Part shown: positions 1 through 9,455 of the stretch, piece after piece
Position numbering within the stretch: the stretch's first letter is position 1
How the letters are laid out: the number at the start of each line of letters is the position of its first letter
From: JACCTH01 sp963761985
GTDB taxonomy: Bacteria; Actinomycetota; Acidimicrobiia; Spongiisociales; ZC4RG35
Direction: 5' to 3'
DNA length: 64,000 bases
NCBI GenBank assembly: GCA_963761985.1
Contig: CAVXIT010000012.1
Location: 62,001 to 126,000 of the forward strand
Translations under genes and position numbers: made by a program
Notes under the pieces: model-generated
Databases searched by the model: none
What the model was told of the DNA's origin: nothing
Seen by the model: the letters and a program-made list of their open reading frames with translations, nothing else

Positions 1-676
1 GAGTTTCGACGAAACGCAATCGATCGATCACGTCGAGCAACTCCGACTCGCTGCGGCGCGACCAAATGTTGTAGAGGCAGTCCTGGCCGGCGACAGAGAG
101 GAAAGCCAGCTGCGTGGGCGAATCGACTGCACCCGTTGCCGGATCGTCGACAACCAGCTCACTTCCGGCCGCACCCTCGATTCCGTAGCCAACAATGCTG
201 CCATCGTCGAACTCGACCACGTTTGGCCACGAGGTGATAACGGATTCCTCTGCGGGAACCCCGGCACCGGCCACTCCCACCGCCGACCGCCCACAGTTTT
301 CGCAGAAGGTGCCGTCAGCATTCATCCCGGGACCGTCGGGAGCATCCCAGGCGACCGCCCACCCCCCGGCAAAGTTGGCTGCGCGAGGGGTGGCTCCCGC
401 GATGCCGCCCTCCGGACTGAGCGCCGCGCAGGAGGCGCTGTTGTCGGCCGCCTGCCATTGCTCGGCCAGGACTGGAGTCGCTTCGCTCGCCGGCATCGAG
501 GGCGCGGCCCAAGGTGCGGGCTCTAACGCAGCAGTCGAAGTCGTGGCCGCCGCGGAAGTGGGTGTAGGCAAGCCCGCGGTGGTCGAGACGTCGGGAGTAG
601 TCGTCGAGCCGGTTGAGGGGCCGCAGGCGACGGCGATGAGCAACAGGGTCGACCCGATCCAGGCCCGTCGCTTCAC
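1..676 (-). CDS. Secreted lipoprotein, C-terminus beyond window
   Basis: Read on the minus strand from a GTG at 674-676, the frame stays open for 225 codons to the window edge, so the stop is outside. The protein begins VKRRAW, has a hydrophobic core and a lipobox ending IAVAC (Cys18), then a Ser/Thr/Pro-rich linker to about residue 50, as in actinobacterial lipoproteins. The globular part carries a CENC pair and another Cys near residue 200. An in-frame stop lies eight codons upstream of the GTG and no other start fits. It is transcribed divergently from the aminotransferase. Function is unknown. Antisense frames over the same bases have poor composition and are not genes. Confidence 0.75.
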   Translation of the reverse strand, partial: MKRRAWIGSTLLLIAVACGPSTGSTTTPDVSTTAGLPTPTSAAATTSTAALEPAPWAAPSMPASEATPVLAEQWQAADNSASCAALSPEGGIAGATPRAANFAGGWAVAWDAPDGPGMNADGTFCENCGRSAVGVAGAGVPAEESVITSWPNVVEFDDGSIVGYGIEGAAGSELVVDDPATGAVDSPTQLAFLSVAGQDCLYNIWSRRSESELLDVIDRLRFVET

Positions 677-718
677 AAGGCCACTGTATTTCGTGTCTCA
701 CTAGCCTGCGGCCCAATC

Positions 719-2011
719 ATGGGTACGCACGCCGAACTTCACGCCCGTCATCAGAAGGTCCTGCCGAAATGGATGGTCCTCTACTACCAGGAACCGATCT
801 CACTGGTGGAAGGAGATGGACGGTACGTCACCGATGCTGAGGGCAACGAGTACCTCGACTTCTTCGGCGGGATCCTCACCACCATGACCGGATACAACGT
901 TCCCGAAGTGGTGGCGGCGATCCAGGAGCAGGCGGGGAAGATGCTCCACAGCTCGACGCTCTACCTGATCGAGAACCAGATCGAACTGGCGGAGAAGATC
1001 GCGGCCCTTTCTGGGATCCCCAACGCCAAGGTCTTCTTTACCAATTCGGGCACCGAGGCCAACGACGCCGCGCTGATGATCGCTACTCAGTACCGCAAGT
1101 CGAACCAGGTGCTGGCGATTCGAGGCAGCTATCACGGAAAGTCGCACTCGACGGTGGCGATCACCGGGCAAAGGAACTGGTCGGCCACCGCGAACTATCC
1201 GTTCAACGTCACCTACGTCCACGGGCCGTACAAGCTCCGGAGCCCCTTCGGGCATCTGTCAGACGATGAGTTCATCGAGGCCTGCACTGCCGACCTCAAG
1301 AATCTCTTGGAGATCGCGACTGCCGGCGATGTTGCCTGCATGATCGCCGAGCCGATCCAGGGAGTCGGTGGATTCGCCACGCCACCTGACGGGTTCTTCA
1401 CCGCGTTCAAAGAAGTCCTCGAGCAAGAGGGGATCCTTTTCATCTCAGACGAAGTCCAGACCGGATGGGGAAGGACCGGGGAGCACTTCTGGGGCTACCA
1501 GGCCCACGGGATCGTGCCCGACATGATCACGTTTGCGAAAGGTCTCGGGAATGGAATGGCTCTCGCCGGGGTCATCGCCTCGGCCGAATTGATGGACTCG
1601 CTCCCGGCCAATTCCATCTCAACTTTCGGCGGCAACCCGCTTTCGACTGCGGCCGGACTCGCCAACCTCGACTACCTGCTCGAACACGATCTCCAAACGA
1701 ACGCCTACAAGGTCGGCAATCGCCTCAAGTCAAACCTCGATGCACTGGCGGAACGAAGCGACATCATCGGCGAGGTGCGGGGCAAAGGCCTCATGCTGGG
1801 CGTCGAGCTGGTCCGCAAAGGAGGACTCGACCCGGATGCGGCCGCCGCCGCGGCCGTGATGGAGGAGGCGAAGAAGGAAGGCCTCTTGATCGGCAAGGGC
1901 GGTCTCTACGGCAACACGCTCCGCATCGCGCCGCCGCTTTCCCTCACCGAGGCCGAGGCCGACGAGGGCTATGAGAAGCTGGCCCGAGCGATAGAGCGCG
2001 TCGAGGGTTAG
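719..2011 (+). CDS. Class-III PLP aminotransferase, beta-alanine/3-aminoisobutyrate type
   Basis: A 430-residue fold-type I aminotransferase of the omega-amino-acid group (beta-alanine or 3-aminoisobutyrate:pyruvate, or 4-aminobutyrate). Visible are the phosphate-binding SGTEAND (110-116), the SDEVQTGWGRTG segment with the pyridoxal-binding Asp244, and FAKGLGNG with the Schiff-base Lys274. Length is normal for the family. The gene converges on the beta-glucosidase gene with a 4-nt gap. Hydantoinase, MmsA-type dehydrogenase and a TIGR03842-like oxidoreductase within 15 kb suggest a role in transaminating beta-amino acids from pyrimidine breakdown. Ornithine or GABA substrates cannot be excluded. 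The fold is certain; the substrate is inferred from context. Confidence 0.9.
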   Translation: MGTHAELHARHQKVLPKWMVLYYQEPISLVEGDGRYVTDAEGNEYLDFFGGILTTMTGYNVPEVVAAIQEQAGKMLHSSTLYLIENQIELAEKIAALSGIPNAKVFFTNSGTEANDAALMIATQYRKSNQVLAIRGSYHGKSHSTVAITGQRNWSATANYPFNVTYVHGPYKLRSPFGHLSDDEFIEACTADLKNLLEIATAGDVACMIAEPIQGVGGFATPPDGFFTAFKEVLEQEGILFISDEVQTGWGRTGEHFWGYQAHGIVPDMITFAKGLGNGMALAGVIASAELMDSLPANSISTFGGNPLSTAAGLANLDYLLEHDLQTNAYKVGNRLKSNLDALAERSDIIGEVRGKGLMLGVELVRKGGLDPDAAAAAAVMEEAKKEGLLIGKGGLYGNTLRIAPPLSLTEAEADEGYEKLARAIERVEG

Positions 2012-2015
2012 GTAA

Positions 2016-3299
2016 TCAGCGGCCGGCGATCAGATCGCGATACCAGTGGTAGCTGGCTTTCGGCGTCCGGACCTGGGTTTGATGATCGACATGGACCAGA
2101 CCAAAACGCTGGCTAAACCCTGACACCCACTCCAGGTTGTCGAGCAACGACCACACGAAGTACCCGTCGACCGGCACGCCGGAATCTCTGGCGTCGGAAA
2201 CAGCATGAAGATGCTGTTCCAGATAATCGATCCGACGCTGGTCGTCGGGCCATTCCGAATACGAAGCGCCGTTCTCGGTGATCACAATCGATGGCGGCGA
2301 GTAGTCCGCGGTCAACCTGCCCAAGAATTCCGTCAACGCCACCGGTGTGATCGCCCAACCCATCTCGGTGTATCCATCCGGAGGGTCAGCCCCTCGGGGA
2401 GTGTCCTCGAGCTCGCTCTCCTCGTTGCCCGAGCGCACATTGATACTCGTGTAGTAATTGAGTCCGAGAAAGTCGATCGGGGTGGCGATGGTTTGCATGT
2501 CGTTGTCCTGAACCAGGGAGCCGTCCCACCGGTTCCGGTGGCGATAGATGGCTTCCATATCAGCCGGATAGCCCTTACCAAAGATCGGGTCGAAGTACCA
2601 ACGGTTACGAAACCCGTCGAAGTGACGGTTGGCTTCCTCATCGGCAGGGGTGGCCGGCCGGCTCGGCCGGCAATCGATCGCGATCCCCACCGAAGCCCCT
2701 GCTCCCCTCAGGATGGGCACCGCCTTGCCATGCGACAACAGGATGTGGTGGGCTACAGCCAACCCCGATTTCCAGTCGGAGATGCCCGGAGCAAAAACGC
2801 CTTCGATGTGACCGAGGGTCGAATAGACCCAGGGCTCGTTTTGGGTGATCCAGTTCTTCACGCGGTCGCCAAGAGCGTCCGACACAACCGTCACGTAGCG
2901 AAGAAACGCATCGACCGTCGCCCGGGAAGCCCACCCACCACGATCCTGAAGCGCTTGGGGAAGGTCCCAATGGAAAAGCGTCACCCACGGCGCGACTCCA
3001 GACTCCAATAGGCCGTCGATCAGCTTCCGATAGAAGTCGAGCCCCTTCTGGCTGACCTCGCCATCACCATCGGGCAGCACACGCGACCAGGCGATCGAGA
3101 ACCGATAGGCGTCGAGGCCCTTGAGCAGAGCGACGTCCTCTTCAAATCGGTGATAGTGATCGCAGGCGACGTCACCGGGGTCGGCCAGACGACCCTGATC
3201 TGAGAACGTGTCCCAGATGGACTGCCCTTTGCCGTCTTCCCGGCCACCCTCGATCTGATAGGCCGAGGTCGCCGCCCCCAATACCGGCGGCAGGTTCAT
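2016..3299 (-). CDS. Family GH1 beta-glucosidase
   Basis: A 427-residue glycoside hydrolase family 1 TIM barrel that hydrolyses beta-glucosides, probably in the cytoplasm because no signal peptide is visible. The N-terminal GAATSAYQIEG is the GH1 signature. The acid/base Glu155 lies in TQNEPW and the nucleophile Glu342 in ITENGASY; both are intact. The ATG at 3297-3299 directly follows the TGA of the upstream ABC ATPase, so it is the last gene of that operon. Unlike the transporter genes before it, it has no frameshift. Whether the transporter imports its substrate is unknown, since the binding protein resembles small-solute rather than oligosaccharide receptors. Confidence 0.93.
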   Translation of the reverse strand: MNLPPVLGAATSAYQIEGGREDGKGQSIWDTFSDQGRLADPGDVACDHYHRFEEDVALLKGLDAYRFSIAWSRVLPDGDGEVSQKGLDFYRKLIDGLLESGVAPWVTLFHWDLPQALQDRGGWASRATVDAFLRYVTVVSDALGDRVKNWITQNEPWVYSTLGHIEGVFAPGISDWKSGLAVAHHILLSHGKAVPILRGAGASVGIAIDCRPSRPATPADEEANRHFDGFRNRWYFDPIFGKGYPADMEAIYRHRNRWDGSLVQDNDMQTIATPIDFLGLNYYTSINVRSGNEESELEDTPRGADPPDGYTEMGWAITPVALTEFLGRLTADYSPPSIVITENGASYSEWPDDQRRIDYLEQHLHAVSDARDSGVPVDGYFVWSLLDNLEWVSGFSQRFGLVHVDHQTQVRTPKASYHWYRDLIAGR

Positions 3300-4351
3300 T
3301 CAGCCGGCCCTCATTGCCCAGCAGGCGTGGGCAGGGAAAGAGATCGTGACGTTGTCGCCTACTTCCGGGAGCTCGAGCAGGCGTTCATTGAACAGATCGG
3401 CGGTGATCATCTGCTCGCCGCGCGTGATGCGGACTCGAACGATGGCGCCAAGGAAGTTGACTGACTCGACGACCCCGTTGAGCTGATTCTCCTCGCCCGC
3501 TCCAATGTCAAGCTCTTCGGGTCGCACCATCACATTGACCTCAGTGCCCACACTTTCTTCGATCGGGGTGGTGGTCTGCAAGCGATCGTCGCCGCATTGC
3601 ACGGTCTTGTCGTCGATCACCACGCCCGGAATCTGGTTGAGCTTGCCGACAAAGGACGCCACGAACCTGGTCTCCGGATAGTTGTAGATCTGGAACGGCG
3701 GACCGACCTGTTCCATCACTCCCCGGCTCATCACCACCACACGATCGGAGAGAGCCATCGCTTCCTCCTGATCGTGAGTGACATAGATGGTCGTGATGCT
3801 GAGCTGGCGCTGGATTCGCCGGATCTCGGTGCGTAACTCGTCGCGAATCTTGGCGTCGAGAGCAGACAGCGGTTCGTCCAGCAGCAGAACCTGGGGCCGG
3901 ATGGCCAAGGCCCGGGCCAAAGCAACCCGCTGCTGCTGCCCACCCGACAATTCGTGCGGGTAGGCGTCGCCCTTGTCGGGAAGGTGGATCAACTCGAGCA
4001 GCTCGGCAACGCGATTCTTGCGTCTCCTGGCGGGCGACATTTTTCAGTTTGAGTCCGAAGCCCACGTTCTGGCCCACCGTCATGTTGGGGAACAAGGCAT
4101 AGGACTGAAACACCATCCCCACATTGCGCTCGTTGGGCCGGGCGTTGGTGATGTCCCGGCCACCGATGCTGATCCGGCCGTTGGTGGGCTTCTCGAAACC
4201 GGCGATCATCCTGCAGAGTCGTGGTTTTTCCGCAACCCGAGGGCCCGAGAAACGAAACGAACTCGCCGGCCTCGACCTCGAGGTTGAAGTCCTCTACCGC
4301 GGCATTTCCGCCGAAGTCCTTGCGCACCCGATCGAGGACCAGAAACGACAT
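3300..4351 (-). pseudogene. ABC importer ATPase (PotA/FbpC type), two frameshifts
   Basis: The ATPase of an importer, about 350 residues when frames are joined. An ATG at 4349-4351 preceded by AGAGGAGGA starts a frame with Walker A GPSGCGKTTTL. One extra base near 4210 shifts the frame, which resumes MIAGFEKPTNG and the Q-loop VFQSYALFPNM. A second shift near 4015-4020 leads to the signature LSGGQQQRVALARAL, Walker B VLLLDEPLSALD, H-loop YVTHDQEEAM and a C-terminal TOBE region. All catalytic motifs survive. The start overlaps the permease stop as TGATG, indicating translational coupling. It is broken as written but may be an intact gene with sequencing indels. Confidence 0.85.
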
Positions 4352-5216
4352 CAGACGCGTCCTCCTCTCTTCTTCGAGCCCGGTTGCCGGCGGGTGAGAT
4401 AGGAGATGATCCCCATCGCCCCCCAGGTCATGGCGAAAGCTGAGGACCGTGAGCGCTGCCGGCTCGGCGACGAAGTTGCGGACCAGGTTGGCCATGTAAG
4501 GGCCCGAAACGTGTGCTGGCCGAGATAGAGGGCGATGGTCAGCTCTCCGATGACGATTGCGAAAGTCAGCAGGGCTCCCGACAACAGCGCGACCTGCAGA
4601 TTGGGAAAGATCACCCGCCAGATGATCGTGGGCCAGGTCGCCCCCAGGCTTTGGGCGGCTTCGGTCAGAGTGCGGACGTTGATTGCCCGCAAGCCGTTGT
4701 CAACCGAGCGGTACATGTAGGGAAACGAGAGAGCGGCGTAGGCACAAATCAGAATGACTCCGTGTCGAGCTGTAACGACTTGAGTAGCGACAGGGGCGGC
4801 GGCTGTACATCCGCGATAGCCCGAACACCAGCACCACGGCCGGGATGACAAACGGCAGCAGAGTGATGAACTCGATCACCGAGCGCAGGCGGGGCATCTT
4901 CAGCGTCACCCAATAGGCGGTGGGAACGATGACGAGCAGCGACACCACGATGGTGGCCACGGCGTTGATCACCGAAACGCCGAAAGTCCGAAGAAAGTCC
5001 GGGTCGGTGAGGATCCGGCGGAACGCCTCGAAGCCGAACGTGTCGCCGATGGCGCGGAAGGCACGCTCGCCGGTGGCCACCAGCGGCGTGAAGAAGTAGA
5101 GCAGCCCGCCGAGAATGACCAGCCAGGCGAGATACTTTGCTCCCTGTTCCGGCCCGGATCGCGGGTTCGGCGGTGGCGGGTGCCTCGATGGCGGCCGGTG
5201 GCGCGGTGACGGTCAT
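4351..5216 (-). pseudogene. ABC importer permease 2, about four frameshifts
   Basis: Inner-membrane permease (MetI/binding-protein-dependent type). The start ATG at 5214-5216 overlaps the stop of permease 1. The reading must change frame near 5150, 4805, 4510 and 4440. Between these points are convincing segments: GERAFRAIGDTFGFEAF, several hydrophobic helices such as IEFITLLPFVIPAVVLVFG, and the ATPase-docking EAA loop TEAAQSLGATWPTIIWRV. The joined product is about 288 residues, normal for such permeases. No single frame encodes more than half of it. It belongs to the operon running from the binding protein at 7319 to the beta-glucosidase. Pseudogene versus assembly error is unresolved. Confidence 0.8.
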
Positions 5217-6120
5217 CCGAGCCACCTTTCTGCCCGCCGCTGCAGGACGGTGTAGACGATGATCGAAACGCCCATGATCACCACCATCCCCATCGCCACT
5301 GCGTAGCCGAGACCCTGGTTCTTGAGGACGTCGCCCGAGATCTGGGCTCCGATCAGGATCGTGGCCAGACGCAGGGTGCCGCCGGTCAGGGCGTAGGCGG
5401 TGGCGTGCGCGCCAAAGGCGTTGCCAAAGAGCAGAATGATCGTGCCGAGGATCGACGGCATCAGCACCGGGAGGCCGACGTGGCGCCAGTACTGCCAACG
5501 AGCTGGCCCCGAGGTTCTCCGACGCCTCCTTCCACTCCTTCTTCAAGTCCCTCCAGAGCCGGAGTGATGGTGAGAACCATCAGCGGGAACTGGAAGAACA
5601 TGTAGACGACCGAGAGTCCCCAGAAGTTGTAGAGCGAGAAGCCGGACTGGTAGAGCTCGAAGCCGAAGAAGCCGAACAGTGCGGTGACCAGGCCGATCCG
5701 GCCAAGGGTGAAGATGAAGGCGGCGGCCAGGGGGACTCCGGCGAAGTTGGAGGCGACCCCCGAGAACGTCGTGAGCACTGAGCGGAAGACCCGGGGCAGT
5801 CCGCCGTAGATCACCGCCCAGGCGAGCAGGAAGCCGAAGATTCCACCGACGACGGCGGTGACCAGGCTGATGCGAACCGAAAGCCCGTAGGACTGGAGGA
5901 CCTGCGGATCGACCAGCTGCCGGTAGTTGGCCGAGGGTGAGGCCGCCTTCGTTGGCCTGCGAAGCTGCGGTAGAGGAGGATCGCGGCCGGGCCGAGCAGA
6001 AAGGCCGACGAAGAACAGCAGGAACGGCAGAATCCCACCCAGTTCCAGGAGCGCTGGCCGTCGGCCTTGGGGGGCCCGTCCGACGGGCCCCCCGTTAGCT
6101 GATCGGCTGACTGCGGTCAC
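5213..6120 (-). pseudogene. ABC importer permease 1, about four frameshifts
   Basis: First permease of the importer, about 300 residues when joined. The GTG at 6118-6120 directly abuts the TGA of the binding protein, but the hairpin at 6069-6093 means the true start could lie further in, before the ELGGILPFLLFF helix. Frame changes are needed near 5995, 5940, 5545 and 5492. Recognisable parts are ANYRQLVDPQVLQSYGLS, helices around VSLVTAVVGGIFGFLLAW-like sequence, the EAA loop KKEWKEASENLGASS and the C-terminal LMPSILGTIILLFGNAFG. It overlaps permease 2 by 4 nt. The solute class (iron, polyamine, phosphonate or other) cannot be told from sequence. Confidence 0.8.
6069..6093 (-). promoter_or_regulatory. 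Perfect hairpin after the binding-protein gene
   Basis: Arms at 6069-6080 and 6082-6093 are perfectly complementary (12 bp, GC-only core, one-base loop on paper and three in practice). The hairpin lies 28 nt downstream of the binding-protein stop on the transcribed minus strand. This position is typical of intercistronic structures that protect the abundant binding-protein mRNA or attenuate read-through into the permeases. No T-run follows, so it is not a classical full terminator. Confidence 0.6.
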
Positions 6121-7319
6121 TCATCCTCCGACGTTGCACCCGACGACTGAGTCCCATTGGGTCGTGATCAGCTCGCTGGCCGCAGTGATCTGGTCGAGCG
6201 TCGGGAAGACCGCTCCTTCGACATCAGGCAGCGCGTCGAGCTTCTCTTGGGGAACGGCGTCGGCGGCGACCAGGTCCTCGTAGCGGATGGGGTGGCAGTA
6301 GCCGTCGAGCCAGAGGTTCTGACCCTCGTCCGAGTAGAGGAACTCCATCCACAGCTTGGCCGCGTTGGGGTGCGGCGCGTAGGCGCTGATCCCCTGCACG
6401 TAGACACCGGCATAACGGCCGCTGTCCTCGGGCACCACGACCTGGATATCGGCGATGTCGGCGTTGGCATCGCGGTTGGCGAGGGCGTTGTACGTCCAGC
6501 GGATCGTGATCGGAGTTTCACCCGAGGCGACACGGTTCCCGACTCGGCGATCACCGGGACCAGGTTGCCCGACTCCGCCAACTGGGCGAAGAAGTCGAGA
6601 CCCAGCCTGGGCGTCGTCGAGCGAGCCGCCATTGGCCAGACCCGCAGCGAAGACCGCCGACGATGGCCTGACTCGACACCCGGGGGTCTCCGGCCAGAGC
6701 GCAATCTGGCCCTCGTACTGGGGCTTGAGCAGGTCGGCCCAGGTCTGGGGCACGTTCTCGACCACGTCGGCATTCACCTCGAAGGCCAGTACGCCGTAGT
6801 AGTCGCCGTACCAGTAGCCCTCGGCGTCCTTGGCGTCTTCGGGGATGGAGTCCCAGGTCTCCACCATGTATGGCTGGAGCAGACCCTCGTCCTTGGCCTC
6901 AGGGCCAAAGGCGAGGCCGACGTCAACCACGTCAGGTGCCTGCGGGCCGGTCGAGCCCTGGTTGGCTCGGATCGCTTCCAGCTCGTCGGCCGAACCGGCG
7001 TCGGGAGCGAGTTCGTTGACGTCGATGCCGTACTTGTCCGTGAAGCCGTCGATCACCCCGCCGTAGTTGCACCAGTCGTGGGGAAGGGCGATCGTGGTGA
7101 GCGTGCCCTCTGCCTGAGCCGCTGCAATCAGGGCGTCCATACCTTCAGCCCCGGCGGTGGTTTCGGTCGAGCCAGCAGTCGTCTCGGTTGAGCCCGCGGT
7201 GGTCTCGACGGCTCCGGCCGTTGTGGCCGTTCCCGTATCGGCTGTAGTTTCGGTTGTGTCCCCCCACACGCGGCCACCACCAGGCCGAGGACGAGAAGGA
7301 TCAGGATTGTTTTCTTCAG
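6121..7319 (-). pseudogene. ABC importer solute-binding lipoprotein, about five frameshifts
   Basis: Extracellular family-1 binding protein. A perfect AAGGAGG (7325-7331) precedes the codon at 7317-7319, which reads CTG followed by KKTILILLVLGLVVAACGG; this is a lipoprotein signal peptide. The frame then breaks in a G-run near 7260, where six G are present and seven are needed, and resumes with a Thr-rich linker and a mature domain. Further shifts near 6690, 6660, 6602 and 6537 are shown by GDPRVSSQA, LDFFAQLAESGNLVPV and SGETPITIRWTYNALANR appearing in different frames. The C-terminus is intact. Joined length is about 398 residues. The CTG may be a genuine rare start or a miscalled ATG. Confidence 0.8.
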
Positions 7320-7422
7320 AAGTGCCTCCTTAAGACACGGACACACCGAAAGTTAACGAGCCCAAGCTGGTCGCGCGTCCGCCGACCGGGGGTGACCGGC
7401 CCGCGAGCGCTAGGTTGGGCAC

Positions 7423-8034
7423 GTGTTCACCGAGTGGCGGCCGCATCCCTGGCACGGCCTGGCGTCCGGGCCGGAACCCCCTCTCCTGGTAACGGCCTAC
7501 GTGGAAATCACGCCATTTGATGTGATCAAGTACGAGGTGGACAAACCGTCGGGATACTTGAAGGTCGATCGCCCGCAGCAGACCTCTTCTTCGCCTCCCA
7601 CCCTCTACGGCTTCATACCTCAGACCTACTGCGCCGAGCTGGTAGCGGCCCTGTGTCCGGGCGCTCAGGGCGGCGACGGCGACCCGCTCGACATATGTGT
7701 CATTTCCGAACGGCCCATCAATCGGGCCGACATCCTGCTCAGCGCCCGGGTGGTCGGAGGGCTGCAGATCCTCGATCACGGCGAGGCCGACGACAAGATC
7801 ATCGCCGTCCTGGCGCGCGACCCGATCTGGGGAGAGGTCACCGAACTCGACCAACTACCGCCAGCGCTGGTCGACCGCCTCGCCCACTACTTCGAGAGCT
7901 ACAAGCAAATGCCCGGCCAACCCGACGTCATCACTATCCAGGAGCGATATGACTCGGCGAGGGCGGCCGAAGTGGTCACCGCCGCGCAAAAGGACTACAC
8001 CAACCACTTTCCGAACAATGGAGGCCATCGATGA
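7423..8034 (+). CDS. ppa: Inorganic pyrophosphatase, family I
   Basis: A soluble family I pyrophosphatase of 203 residues, hydrolysing PPi to drive biosynthetic reactions. The core KYEVDKPSGYLKVDRP is followed by YGFIPQTYC and the metal-binding GGDGDPLDICV (Asp85, Asp87, Asp90). DDKIIAVLARDP and the late FESYKQMPG also match the family. The version is slightly longer than the E. coli enzyme and has about 30 extra N-terminal residues from the GTG at 7423. The stop overlaps the start of the hydantoinase gene (ATGA), so the two are co-translated. That pairing is unusual for a housekeeping PPase and may only reflect operon drift. Confidence 0.9.
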   Translation: MFTEWRPHPWHGLASGPEPPLLVTAYVEITPFDVIKYEVDKPSGYLKVDRPQQTSSSPPTLYGFIPQTYCAELVAALCPGAQGGDGDPLDICVISERPINRADILLSARVVGGLQILDHGEADDKIIAVLARDPIWGEVTELDQLPPALVDRLAHYFESYKQMPGQPDVITIQERYDSARAAEVVTAAQKDYTNHFPNNGGHR

Positions 8035-9440
8035 GCACCCTCATCACCAACGGGACGGTTATCACCCACGCCGGTTCCCAGGAAGCCGACGTCCTGGTCG
8101 AGGGCGAGAAAGTCTCTGCACTGCTCGCACCGGGAACCGCGATCGAGAACGCGGAGGTGATTGACGCAGCGGGGAAGTACGTGGTTCCGGGGGGCATCGA
8201 CGTCCACACCCATATGGAGCTGCCGTTTGGCGGAACCTTCGCCTCGGACTCGTTCGAGACTGGAACCCGGGCCGCGGCCTGGGGCGGGACGACCACGATC
8301 ATCGACTTCGCCGTGCAGGCCAAGGGGCAGGGGCTGATGGACGGATACGAAGCCTGGAGCGAGAAAGCCGAAGGCAACTGCGCCATCGATTACGGCTTTC
8401 ACCTGATCGTCGGCGACGTCACCGAGCAATCACTCAAGGAAATGGACATTGCGATGGGCGAAGGCGTCACGTCGTTCAAGATGTTCATGGCCTATCCCGG
8501 GGTTTTCTATTCCACCGACGGCGAGATCTATCAAGCAATGCAAAAAGCGGCCGAGAACGGCTCCACGATCATGATGCACGCCGAGAACGGCATCACCATC
8601 GATGTCCTCATCGCGCAGGCGTTGGCGAGAGGTGAGACCGATCCGCTCTACCACGGTGTGGTGCGGAGATCGATTTTGGAAGGTGAGGCGACCCACCGGG
8701 CGATCAAGCTGGCTGAGCTCGCCGGGTGCCCGCTCTACATCGTCCACATGTCGGCCCTCGAAGCCCTGGCTGAAGTCACCAACGCCCGGGACGAGGGTCT
8801 CAATGTGTTCGCCGAGACTTGTCCGCAGTATCTCTTTCTGAGCCTCGAGGATTTGGGCAACGGGTTCGAGGGTGCGAAGTACGTTTGCTCGCCGCCGCTG
8901 CGCGACCGCACCGAGGGACACCAGGAAGCTCTTTGGTCGGGCCTGGCGACCAACGACCTGCAGGTGGTTTCCACCGATCACTGTCCCTTCTGTTTTGAGG
9001 ACCATCCCGAGCTGGGGCGTCAGAAGCGCCTCGGGGAGGGGGACTTCTCGAAGATTCCCAACGGACTGCCAGGCGTCGAGCACCGGGTGGAGCTGATGTA
9101 TCACGGCGCGGTCGCCGAGGAACGGCTGAGCCTCGAGCGTTGGGTGGAGGTTTGTGCGACAACCCCGGCCCGGATGTTCGGGCTCTATCCGCAGAAGGGC
9201 ACGATTGCGGTCGGATCTGACGCCGACCTCGTCATCTTCGATCCCAACAAGCGGCACACCCTGTCAGCTACGACCCACCACATGCGAACCGACTACTCCT
9301 GTTATGAGGGGATGGAAGTCGTTGGCGGGGTTGACACCGTTCTCTCCCGGGGCAGAGTGATCATCTCCGACAATCAATACCTGGGGTCGAAAGGCGACGG
9401 CCGCTACCTTCGTCGTGACCTCAATCAATACCTCGTCTAA
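8031..9440 (+). CDS. hydA: Dihydropyrimidinase / D-hydantoinase
   Basis: A 469-residue cyclic amidohydrolase opening dihydrouracil, dihydrothymine or hydantoin rings. The binuclear metal site is complete: GGIDVHTH (His59, His61), the carboxylatable Lys150 in TSFKMF, His183 in MMHAENG, His239 in YIVHMSA and Asp316 in STDHCPF. Length and motif order match dihydropyrimidinases rather than dihydroorotases. The start overlaps the ppa stop. With the beta-amino-acid aminotransferase (719), MmsA-type dehydrogenase (11584) and the F420-type oxidoreductase (14161) it suggests reductive pyrimidine or hydantoin catabolism. No ureidopropionase or dihydropyrimidine dehydrogenase is seen nearby. Confidence 0.94.
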   Translation: MSTLITNGTVITHAGSQEADVLVEGEKVSALLAPGTAIENAEVIDAAGKYVVPGGIDVHTHMELPFGGTFASDSFETGTRAAAWGGTTTIIDFAVQAKGQGLMDGYEAWSEKAEGNCAIDYGFHLIVGDVTEQSLKEMDIAMGEGVTSFKMFMAYPGVFYSTDGEIYQAMQKAAENGSTIMMHAENGITIDVLIAQALARGETDPLYHGVVRRSILEGEATHRAIKLAELAGCPLYIVHMSALEALAEVTNARDEGLNVFAETCPQYLFLSLEDLGNGFEGAKYVCSPPLRDRTEGHQEALWSGLATNDLQVVSTDHCPFCFEDHPELGRQKRLGEGDFSKIPNGLPGVEHRVELMYHGAVAEERLSLERWVEVCATTPARMFGLYPQKGTIAVGSDADLVIFDPNKRHTLSATTHHMRTDYSCYEGMEVVGGVDTVLSRGRVIISDNQYLGSKGDGRYLRRDLNQYLV

Positions 9441-9455
9441 GGAAAGGTGTTCGAG

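Noticed and set aside
195..704. Plus-strand frame of about 170 codons before the aminotransferase gene
   Set aside because: It is antisense to a clear lipoprotein signal peptide and mature domain on the minus strand.
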